DNA of 64,000 bases. It comes from Astropecten irregularis. Its lineage: Eukaryota > Echinodermata > Asteroidea > Paxillosida > Astropectinidae. The translations under genes were made by a program, and so were the position numbers. Below are positions 53,370 through 64,000 of the stretch, in pieces (within the stretch, counting starts at the first letter, position 1; the number at the start of each line of letters is the position of its first letter). Below the pieces are notes generated by a model. It searched no databases. It saw only the letters and a list, made by a program, of their open reading frames with translations, and was not told the DNA's origin. The stretch covers positions 25,186,983-25,250,982 of the forward strand of contig OZ020245.1 of NCBI GenBank assembly GCA_963971285.1, in the 5' to 3' direction.

Positions 53370-56300
53370 CTGGCCAACAAGAAGAAGATGAGACAAGATG
53401 AGAAATCAAATACTACATAATATAATAATGTACAACAGCATGTCCCCAGGAATGGAAGACAATTAATTCTAATAATTATATCCAGAATCTGGCAAAATGC
53501 ATGGCATGCTGATCCAATTTTGGCCAAAAATACATGAATGTTGCATGTATACACACTTCAGAAAAAAAATGTGGGGAATGAAAATTTCATAATTGGATCT
53601 TGACAGACTTTGAAGGCTCCTAGCCAAAAATAAATGGCCAGGGAGTTTTGAATTAATAAGTGAAAAGTCTGTTATACTTATAGACCCAGTGTACATGTAC
53701 ATGTACTGCATAATATGCAAAGATGATCACAGTACATTCAACATTCAAAAAGAAGTGCGATTTCTTTGTTATTAATCCAGATATTTTTTTTTATCAAATA
53801 AGTCAAAATTTATGTAAAATTTATCTTGCTTGCGTTAATCACTGTGCTTGTAATTTTGAACATATCATCCCCTAAACCAGTTTTGATTCTTTTATCAACC
53901 GTAGGCCTATAATCTACCATACTGACTGGCTCATGATAATTTGAGAATGCTACCAAACCAAACACAAAATGTTAATGCTGACTACAATTGTACATGGACT
54001 CCATGTTAATGTCCGAGTGACTTCTCAACAACTACATATGTGTACATTTTGTAGTACAGTGCAGATGAGATGCCAATTGTCATGTACACATTTATAGGTG
54101 AATATGTTTACCCGACATTTGTCTAAATTCACACATGGATGCTGTATGCATTTTCATGCATTATTAGTACTAAACATACGTATTAAAACATGCACATCAC
54201 ACACTCAACCACCCACCCCCTCACATCCTCAATCTACAGTATGAGATACTGGTGAAATTGACACACCGTTACTAAGTACTATACCAGTACTAACGATATT
54301 GCTCCATATAATTGTTTAGTATGTGTATGTTATAACCATGCAGGATCATTTTAGCACATTCACACAATAGGCCTATACAACTACATGTATATCAAATGAG
54401 GAAGTAACCACTAATAACTGAGGTACATATGTACACATGTACGTACAAATGTACAATGAATCATTCCACCAAGGTAGGCCTAAAGCATGTTAAAATAGTA
54501 TTACATGTAGTGTCCTTTGTTACTTGGATGAAAAATACTGGTCTATTCTCCGTAACCACGCCTCACTGTACCTTCATGATCCTATAATGGTGCATTATAC
54601 CCACATTTATAAAGGAACACATACATGTACAGTATCTTGTCTTACCGGTATTTAAAACCTGGATAAATGATCTACATGTACATGTACACCTTCTATGTTC
54701 ACATGTGTAATACAAGTTTTGTACATGTTTGTACATGTATTTTAACAGTGCCACAAGTCAAAGTACTGATGTACATCTGTACATGTAGCTCACCGAAAGG
54801 TGCATCCATATTTGTGTACATGTACATGTACAAACTAATCAAAACTGGAAAATTACATGTACATTACATACATGTATGTGTACATGTACATCATGTAAAA
54901 GTATATCAAGTGCAGTACTTGGCTATACATACATGTACATGTTTGTACATGTATACATGTATGTGTACATTTATGTTTTAGTCCATGCATGTGATTATTC
55001 TAAACAAGTACAAACCCCTGTACTTAAGACCCCCTCCTCGTCATGAGCTTTCATTTTCACAGTTGCATATTAAATGCAATGTACATGTATACGTACATTG
55101 TATGAATATGTACACCTTCATACTGTACATTACATGTATCATGTACCAGTAATCCAAGCATTTGATACATCACCAAGTACCTTAATTAATTTTGGAGTGA
55201 CAATCTCTTCAACTCAAAAATTAAATTTGCGAGTTCAGCATACACACGCGTTATTTAAGAACAACTTGTCAAATAATCGTGACCTATAGGCCTACAGTAC
55301 ACTTTGTTTTCCAACCTGAATTATATATTCTCCATGCAGACTGATACCCTCAAATGCAAAATGGCTTCACCTAGGGCAAAAAACCATCAAGTAAGACTGA
55401 ACGCCATACACATTGTACAGTAGGTAGTAAGTGCTCTATGCATGCTCTATGAAAAGTAATGGCCATGTACAGTATCATATTGATTTTCGGGCAGCCTCAT
55501 GCATGTACATGTATAATTGCATGTTGCATTTTTTTGTTCCAATCACCATCATGTACGTGGAGTTGAGTCAGTTGAGTGACCCACGCCTGATATGAATTGT
55601 GAGGCCTTTTTCAAGCTTTGGAGAAAGCCTTGGCGATTACATGTACTTAAAATTAAGCAAAGTCTTTTCTCAGATGGCAATTGATACAAAATGATAAATG
55701 TACATTAGTACATGTATTAATGTACATGTATGGGTCCATTATCTACACTGAAGTTTCCTTCTACGTCTCTGGTCTCATGTTGAACGCAATAATAGGTTCA
55801 GTGCACCATGAGCCACATAACATGTTAAGAATCATACATTACATACAGGCTAGGGTGTCCATGTGCATGATGAACAAAGGGGATGGAACAGGTGAAAAAT
55901 CATGCACCTGTAATTTAAGTCATAATGTATGGGTAGAAATAGTCAAAGTATCATGTACTGTACATGTACATGTACATGCACAGTGACTAGTACATGTTTC
56001 CTGCATGACAGAGCATTATCATGATATGCACCTGTATGATTCACAGCCGACACTTGACACTGTGAACAAATGGAAAGTTTGTGTTTCTGCAGCACCTGAC
56101 ATAATACGTCAAATGGTGTTAAACAAAACTGGAAATTCTAAACAATTATAATATTTATCATGACTGATGACTGCACATGTTAGAAAATAAAAATGTTAAA
56201 ACACAAGGCTGATTTCGTGCTCGATTTCTTGAGCAGTAATTAACCCTAACCCTCTACACTTGACACGCAAGACAAGAGCTGCTTACCACACACTACCAGT

Positions 56301-59300
56301 CTCCACAGGGGAACTGGATCATAAACCACGCATTACCTCATAAACCATGCATTACCACACAAACCACACTGGGATGTAAATAAAAGTGGTATTCAGGATA
56401 CCACAGGAAAACCTATGTGTGGTAGATTGTGGTATGCAGGTGGGTTAGGGTTTAAATATTTGAATATTTTTGAAATGTGCATTAAAATGAGTGCATGTAC
56501 AGTACATACATGTAGTCTTCCCATTAGAAAAGTGTACCGGTAGATGAATATTTTCTTATTCCTCAAAACTCTATGTCAACAAGTAACTCAGGATGTATGC
56601 ATACATAATGTACGTACATTTCCATGCCTACCATAGAAGTTCAATGACTCGGCTAGAACACACACAACTCTAGCACCAGTACAAACTCTGGGCCTGATTT
56701 TAAAATGCAATCATTAATGTAAGGAATACGTCATGCCACCTGGGCTCCACTTTAACAAACTATTACTAACATGACCAACCAAATGCCACTAAGGTTTGCA
56801 CTATAACATTACAATGTGGATGTGTGTGTGTATGGGGGATGAGTGAGAGCACTGCATCTGTACGCCTTCAATTTAATCATTATCATGTTACCTCAGCCTT
56901 CTACAAAAAATCTACCACCACAATGCCTTTAATTATTTAAGAGGGGTGGCTACATGTACAGTATTCCATGAGGACTTGCAAGGCCAAAGCCTGGAGATTC
57001 TAAATGGCAGCAGAGGAAATCGTAAACCCCAAGGCAGATTATGTGACATTTTTCCCAATGTGTGTGTGTGAGTTGTGCAAGGTGGCAGAACTTTTCTGAA
57101 TTGTACCACTGTGCAAAATGGCATTTCTGCTTTCATAAATGTCACTCACAGTCATATCAAGTACATGTACATTGTATTGTGTGCAACTCACAAATATCAA
57201 AAAAATGTATGTGCACACAAGCCTACAGTAGTAACTTGCATTTGTAGATGTAAATACAGTAATTATAATCCCAATAGCATTCTGACTAGGGTTTGGATTC
57301 ACAGTACATAGGTACTTGTATACATGTATACAATGTACAGTACATCATTTACAACATGTACTGTATGTGTCTAATGAAACAACTGCACTAATCCCATACA
57401 CGTGTGCGTGTAACTGTCATTGTGACTGTGGGTAATTAAATGCATGAAGTGTGTAGAATAAAAATGTACATGACAGATTTGTAAAATGCGCTAGCAGATA
57501 CAGCTACAAATTGTATACATGTACACACAATGTAAACATGTATGTATATGTACATGTGATATGTACCAGTGTGCGCATATCATACAGCTGTATGTATCAT
57601 ACAATTTAACTGTACAGTCATTTCAAAAAGGATGCAGTTATATGTAAATAAAATATATATATCTCAAACAGGTGTTTAGTGCTTTCTCTGCTTGATATTA
57701 TGTAATAACCATCAAATAATATGACCGTCTAATACAAGTTACATTCCTCAGAGCATATAAAAAGTTTTAAGACTAAAACCTGAATGCCCTTCCCAGGTCA
57801 TTGAGCCAAATTATCAGCTTCCCAAACCCTCAACTCCTTTGGGAGTGCCACGTCCTAGCAGTAGACTGTAGAGACAGCCATCTCTCTCCCCTAGTCCTCT
57901 GTCACAGTCACAGGGCACACTATACCCAATACCTCCTGGGTGAAGAGAAGCAATTAGTGACAAAGTGTCTGCTCAAGGCACAGGCATTATGATCTCCATT
58001 GCCATGCTGGAACCCATAATATCTGTGAGAATTATTTATATTACGGTAAACAAGATCTTGAATTTGAAGCACCCAATGAGGCCCAATCATCCCAAAGCAC
58101 TCCACCTACACATGTACTGTACATACATGATACATGTACATTTACATGTGCCTCATGGATACATGTAGATTGTACATGAATTAAAAGGAAGTAAAATCTT
58201 TCTGTGCTCCTAATACATGTACATTAGCAACCATCCTTTAAATTAAAGAGAATATTATATATAGGCCTACTGTACAACATTGGTAACAAACCAAAAATGT
58301 TACACAGATTTACCTATAACTTACAGGGTATAAGGACGGTAATGGTAGAAACATACACATGTAGGCCTACTGTGAAATTATTTTAGCCCGAAATGCTGTA
58401 TTAATCCAGAAAAGAGACTGAGAGTACATATGAAACCAAACACTAAAACATGTTTGATCTTGGAAAGATACATGTAAAAAAATGAGACAGCCTTTCCTAC
58501 ACAATTTGGCGTAACAATTTCAACAGTTTTTCACTGTTTCCAATGATCAATTGAGCTGAAAATTTCACAGATTTGTTTTTATTCCATAACAAATCAAATT
58601 ATGAGCAGCCTGCAGCTGCTCTGTCACCTTTACCAATGTTATACATACATGCCCTTTAAAAATTGACCCCAGGATACTCAATGGGCCTTGATCAATCCTT
58701 TATTAAAGATCTTGCAACCCCAAACCATGGAACTGTTTCTGAATTTGTAAACCATAATTTAAACCATCATAATTGTACCGTTAAGGCGCTAACTGCACCG
58801 ATTAGGCAAAAACTAAAATGAAAATGTGGTTTGTGGGGTACACTAAAAGGGCAGAATGGGTGAATGTAGAGTATTGTAGACACAGATTAAGTACATGTAC
58901 TGCTGTGTGCATCTCCATAGACCATCTTCACTCACTCCAGAAATCAAGCTAAACAATGAAGGCGACTCGGGACGATGCAGGAGGAGGGAGAGATAAGGGC
59001 TAATGGAAATGCTCCCCTGCGAAACATATGCGTAGAAACAGGCACATCCCCAGGGTCACACATATGTCATACCAGGCAGTGCACACATTAGTGCATTTAA
59101 AGCCAATATGTTCCCACGGCAAACGGTGGCTCACTTATTGTAGGAATACAGGACCTTCTAGAAGAAAGAAGAAAAAGAAAAAAAAAGCACACTCACCTAC
59201 ATGTACGTGTACATGTGCATGTATTGCCAGTGAGAAGGTGCACATGTTCACAGCATTCTTTAATGTGAAATACATGTACAATCTATCCTAACATCATCAT

Positions 59301-59483
59301 TGGTCTCAGCCATTCACATGCAAGTCTTTCTATTCATTACATTTTAATTCATTGAAAAATGAACAAAGAAAAAATGCTCTCAATTCTCAATTACCGCCCA
59401 CCAAATAGAACAACCTTGTTCCATCACAAATTTTTGTTTACCAAATCCTAGAGAACAATTGGGTAATACACCTGGGAGACTGA

Positions 59484-59625
59484 ATGGGAGACTTTGGAGA
59501 ACCGGTCTTCAAGTCAACAGCGCACGAGCACGCAATTGTGAGCATGCGCGTGTTGTTTTGCGCTGTTGTGCGTGAGCGTGCGTGTGCGCTGTTGACTTGA
59601 AGACCGGTTCTCAAAAGTCTCCCAT
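59484..59625. mobile_element. Second MITE with ATGGGAGACTTT ends
   Basis: The ends ATGGGAGACTTTGGAG / CTCAAAAGTCTCCCAT and internal ACCGGTCTTCAAGTCAAC (both arms) match 51414-51545. The centre again alternates purine and pyrimidine (GCGTGAGCGTGCGTGTGCGC). Confidence 0.9.
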
Positions 59626-62035
59626 TAAAAGGTTACTTATGTTACCGTGGAAATGCCCTATGTACAATGTACATGTACGTATGTGCATTAGGCGACTGCT
59701 GTCCCACAGGTTCACACAGAAATTACACGACACTGTAATTTCCTGTGTGCATTGTCAGTTTTTGTCACATAAAGTTGATCAGCCACAAGTCAAACAACTG
59801 GTCTAGCGCATGCCGCATGTAATAATTTACATCACCTTTTGACAAGGGCACATTGGGTGAATCACCACAAGGATCCTTAGCTTGGTTGCCGGATTGCTTG
59901 AAGGGGTACCATTACATGTGTACATATGGTTGCAAGCAGACTGAGCGGGCATACCAGCTAGTCATCTGTATGGGCAATATGGCCCACACGTGCATTATAA
60001 GATGAGTAACCAGACAGCTGGTTATATCCGCCATATCAACAGACACATATCCAGACATGACACCACGGGTTAGCAAATAACTCAACTACACGTGTAGTAC
60101 TATGCACACAGGTGTGTACACTGCATCCCAACAAGCCTAAGTTAAGATATACATATGTATACTCACAAATTAATTTTCTCATGACATGTACATAAAACAA
60201 GCTTTACATGTTTAACACATGTACATGTACTACACAATATAGTGCATACATGTACACATGTACCATGATCTCATTGCACATGTATTCACTGCATACAAGT
60301 ACTATGCACTGTATAATAATTATATGGATGAATCATGGAGGTGCTCTTAGTCTTACACTGTACATTCTTTGATCTTTTTAAGAGGGAAGGAATGATGTAT
60401 TTTAGATTTTACCATTACAATACATGCTGTACATATCTGGCTTCAATGTGAATCTGCACAATACCTGTCTACTGTATACCGAACGCGAAACACACAAATG
60501 GATATTTTTATGGGGCATTTCTTAGCAGATTGCAAGCACTGGGCGAGACTAAAACCAGACGTACTGTACTGGCCTACATACATGTACATGTATCCACATG
60601 ACATTTTACTCAACTGGCTTCGAGACAATATCCATCTGGATAAAATATGCGGACGAGTATGACACACATGAGCATACACGTATATATATGTACATGTAAC
60701 CCCTATGCGTGATGCATCCAACACGGTGCATCGACATGATTATGTACGAGGGATAGCCACAACGACGACAACCTTGGCCTCACATATACATGTACACGTA
60801 TACATGTACCGGTACATGCATATAATACAGTATGTAATGTACATTACACACATGTTCAAATGCAACAACTTCAAGAAGACCTCCAAGTAATGTAGTGAAG
60901 ACTACATGTGTTCATGTGCATGTGCACTGTAGGCCTATACGTGTATCCATACATGTACGTACATGGTGTATCAATTTAGAACTTGCACAGGTAGACAAAT
61001 TATTCATTTCAGGACCAACAACAATAACTAAACTAAACAAAACAAAAACAGCTCAATGTACATAAACCTACATTGTACATGTACATTAGCCTGTAATTTT
61101 CAGAATGTATGCAATTAAATTAATTTTAAACAGATCAATGTTTTATTTTGCTTGCTTAAATTTTTTCATACCATTGATAATCCATCATCCATGCATAATA
61201 AAAGGCAATTTGGGCTACTTAAAACCACAAGTATACATGCCATATTTCCATGTAAATGTATTGAAAAGTACATACTGTATTTCTTCCAATGGATTTTCAA
61301 TTCAATGTTAAGAGTAATTGCTCTTTTAATAAACACAGTGTTGATATAGGGGGAAAAGGTCTTGAATGTGTACAGTACATGTTATGTATGTCACTTGTAC
61401 TCAAACTGCTGACTGTACTAGATTTACACATAATCATGAGGATAATTTGAATGAACAAAAAAAAACCAGATTGTTGGTTGACATGAATAAATTGTGCTTC
61501 AAATCACTGCTGGGACTCCCATTACATTGATGTCTTATTAATATTTAATAACTGTTAATTCAAATACATGCAAATGGGATGGTAACCGAAAAATGTGATT
61601 ATCATAAAAAGAAAACATTCAGTGAACACTTAATTTGCACTCACGCTCTGAAGTACTGCCTTATTTTTGTTCAAGCAGCAAACATCATCCATATATTCCA
61701 TTAAGTTATTGCGGCGTGTGTGTATTGTGGAAATGATAAAATACTATTCATTCAACAATAAAAAACATGGCAACACCAAAACAAACTCTGTGTTTTCATA
61801 AATGCTGTTCCAAGGCTGGAAATACATGTAAGATTTGGTGAGGGCAAGGTCAATTTTCCATTGCAAGGGCACTTGGAAACATTTGAAGGGGGCACCAAGG
61901 CGAAGAACCAGGGCAACGAAGGCCATGGCCTCCGTGTCCTCCATTTATTTCCAGGCTTGCTGTTCATAAAGACTTATTGTAGTCTCATTCATACAAGTCT
62001 GAAAAATAGATGTAAATATTGTTGATCATCAACTA

Positions 62036-62290
62036 ATCACAAGGGAAACTGACTGAATTTTAAAGTCATTGAAAAGTGATGTTCAAAGAAAAATTGACTG
62101 GAGCGGGATTCGAACCTCCTGAATACCGTACAGTTGCTCTACCAACTGAGCCATCCAGCCCTACGCTGTTGGTGACCCCAATAGTCAATTATCTTTATTT
62201 ATTCCTTTGGCAGTCAGAAGCCATAAAACCACGCACACCGCTATATCCTAAGGATCATTTCATCGATATGCGCAGCAAAGCTGCAACAAT
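62036..62290 (-). mobile_element. tRNA-derived SINE, family B (- copy)
   Basis: On the - strand, GGCTCAGTTGGTAGAGC and GGTTCGAATCCCGCTCC are the A and B boxes. The 5' words GACTATTGGGGTC and the 3' words CAGTCAGTTTCCCTTGTG match the other copies. Confidence 0.88.
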
Positions 62291-63349
62291 AAATATTGTT
62301 GAGATGCAGGACCAAAAACCATATTATTAACTTTGGTTTCAGTTATTCAGTTAGCAAATTAAAAAAAATCCACACCGATAATGTAGATTCGCGGTCCTTT
62401 AAACGATTACGCATGCAGTCATATCAGTGCCACTTCAAATGCATGCAAAAGCAAGCAGCCATTTCCCATGTTGCTGCCAAGATGTCTTATGAAGGTTTCA
62501 TGTATATTCAATAACATTATCTGCATTTGTGTCCTGCTGTACAGGCCAAGCCAGGCACAGTGCAATGCTATTTGCACTTCAATCTTGGACAGCCTCAGTC
62601 AACCACAGGACCCAGGAGAGACTCCTCCCTGAGCACAGGTACTTTAGTTACCCCCCATCCCATCCCACTTTCATTCCTCTGCCTTTATTCCCCTACAGGT
62701 TCTCATCTGTTGATGTGCATACATGTACAGTATGAATGCATCTAGACGAGCAAGTCAGTGCAGCATTTCAGCCTGACTACAAAGGCTCAGGTGTATTGCA
62801 TGACTGGGCCAAATGGCTGGCAAGCTTTTAACAACACCTGATGCACAAAATGGTGTAAAGTAAACCAGTCCGATTAAACTTGGTGGGGTTGTGTGTGGGT
62901 GTACTAAGTAAATCGTAATATCTGCAGCAGTTTGTTATACAAGCGCATCATGTAAAATGTACTTCAGGTAATAGTTAGGGAAGATTCACCCCCATTTTAA
63001 AAAGATTTGCTGGAAACATACACCTTTACACGGCAATATTTGCTAAACTTTTTTCATGTTGTTCACAATTTTGAGCACACGATGAAATGTTGGTATTTTT
63101 GTCTGTTAACCGTTAACTGATTTTTAACTGTATTTTTTTTTTACGAATAAATAAACATACCATAAAGCTAGGACAGCAAATATGTGTACATAACAGTACC
63201 ACTTAAATAGTATTCATGACCAATTTGTATATGTACAGTACGCACCGCACGTAAAATATGTTTAAATGTGATGTGGTACAGTCAGTACCTGTACATGTAC
63301 ATGTAAGTAGCACTAGGTACAGTGGCTCGCGGCCAGTCTTGGTACAGAT

Positions 63350-63530
63350 TTTGCGGTAAGAAATCTGCTTTTGACATCGCAAAAAGGTACCGTTTGCAGT
63401 AATTAATTTGTCACGCTTTGCAAGTCCGCTTATGACCAACTCCAAATATTCTGTAGGGTTGCACCAGCACCAATATATCACGATATTCCCGATATTTCTA
63501 TATTTTTTTAGGGACCCGATATGATTTTCG
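63350..63530. mobile_element. hAT-like fragment related to 25985-26060 and 42715-42800
   Basis: CAGATTTTGCGGTAAGAAAT, TTTGTCACGC and ATATTCTGTAGGGTTG follow in the same order as CAGATTCGCGGTAAGAAAT, CTTGTCACGC and ATATTCTGTAAGGTTG at 42710-42790. A CGATATTCCCGATATTTC run follows. The element's ends were not found. Confidence 0.5.
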
Positions 63531-63760
63531 ATATGTAACGAGTTTCCAAACATCTTCATATCGAACAAGCTAAATATAATGATGCAGTGTACATGTCGTA
63601 TATACCGTACATAGATTATGTTATGCTCAGCATGTAGACAACTCAGATATGACTCTACAGTAACATCAGACATCACATGTTCCTTTGCAAACCAAGCAAT
63701 GTTGGTGTCAGCCCTTAGGGCAACTGGGAATTGAAACATACATCATGTATTGTGGTTTCA

Positions 63761-63936
63761 GGTCAACTCGGTCCGAAGCCAACTCGGTCCGAGTCAACTC
63801 GGTCCGTAGCCAACTCGGTCCGAAGCCAACTCGGTCCGTGACCAACTCGGTCCGTAACCAACTCGGTCCGATGCCAACTCGGTCCGTAACCAACTCGGTC
63901 CGTGACCAACTCGGTCCGTGACCAACTCGGTCCGTA
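63761..63936 (+). repeat. 16-bp tandem repeat, 11 copies (CAACTCGGTCCG)
   Basis: Eleven copies of CAACTCGGTCCG with a variable four-base spacer (AAGC, TAGC, TGAC, TAAC or ATGC), the unit being 16 bases, with one 15-base unit. The core CGGTCCG is nearly palindromic. It does not resemble CRISPR: the non-repeated part is only four bases. Confidence 0.93.
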
Positions 63937-64000
63937 TGGGAAAATGCACGCAAAAACGTCTGGTAATTTTGTTGCAGCAAAACGACTACGTAGTCTCGCA

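Larger units (their letters stand above)
53370..64000. other. Upstream PRKD intron or intergenic DNA, no exon supported
   Basis: The missing PRKD exon(s) should lie here or beyond, but no segment matching the PKD N-terminus (LTREFVLL-type or CSIVDQK) was seen on the - strand. Content: TACATGTA-rich DNA, a MITE (59484-59625), a SINE (62036-62290), hAT-like sequence near 63350-63530 and a 16-bp tandem repeat (63761-63936). Confidence 0.55.

Noticed and set aside
61744..61967. - strand frame near 61.9 kb as a possible first exon
   Set aside because: No match to the PKD N-terminal region, and no donor in the required phase was evident.
63203..63739. 178-codon - strand frame as a gene or as the missing first PRKD exon
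   Set aside because: Its translation does not resemble the PKD N-terminus, and it crosses the hAT-like fragment at 63350-63530.
63761..63936. CRISPR-like array
   Set aside because: The spacers are only four bases and of a few types, and the genome is animal; it is a simple tandem repeat.

Overview
This is a window of an animal nuclear genome: intron-rich, AT-rich and crowded with short transposable elements. I assign it to a marine invertebrate, probably a deuterostome such as an echinoderm. That rests on vertebrate-like proteins split by many introns, several tRNA-derived SINE families, many short inverted-repeat elements and abundant TACATGTA motifs. The species cannot be proved from the sequence. 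There is nothing bacterial or viral here: no operons and no CRISPR. Almost all long reading frames outside the four genes are chance or repeat-derived.

Four protein-coding genes can be reconstructed exon by exon with consistent splice phases. (1) A Rab32/38-family GTPase, + strand, 54-4762, 5' end missing. It appears to include a 5-nt microexon in the P-loop and has His in place of the catalytic Gln of switch II. (2) The mitochondrial intermembrane-space chaperone Tim9, - strand, 9686-10918, three exons, 92 aa. (3) The replication-helicase subunit GINS1/Psf1, + strand, 12247-17314, eight exons, 195 aa, head-to-head with Tim9. (4) A protein kinase D (PRKD), - strand, 24753-53369, at least 17 coding exons, first exon(s) missing. 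It contains C1a, C1b, an acidic linker, a PH domain, the kinase domain and a C-terminal PDZ-ligand-like tail. A phase 1-1 exon at 35325-35633 would add 103 residues between the PH and kinase domains.

The rest is intergenic or intronic and is largely repeats. 4763-9685 is the Rab 3' side with a tandem duplication and decayed elements. 10919-12246 is the shared Tim9/GINS1 upstream region with a nested palindrome and CCAAT sites. 17315-24752 lies between the convergent GINS1 and PRKD genes. PRKD introns hold hAT-like elements with 8-bp target duplications (25728-26610 nested in a TA-flanked element; 41241-43220 with a possible captured gene fragment), a THAP-zinc-finger relic inside an inverted-repeat element (44927-45190), a 27-bp satellite with a 162-bp higher-order repeat (36868-37900), a pentamer satellite (43420-43860), SINEs and several MITE families. 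53370-64000, upstream of the known PRKD exons, shows no exon I can support. It is packed with TACATGTA motifs and ends in an 11-copy 16-bp tandem repeat.

The genes do not form one pathway. Rab32-type GTPases act in lysosome-related organelle traffic, Tim9 in mitochondrial protein import, GINS1 in DNA replication and PRKD in diacylglycerol signalling at the Golgi and plasma membrane. The layout is ordinary for an animal genome. The unusual points are in the Rab gene, the optional PRKD exon and the transposon mosaics.
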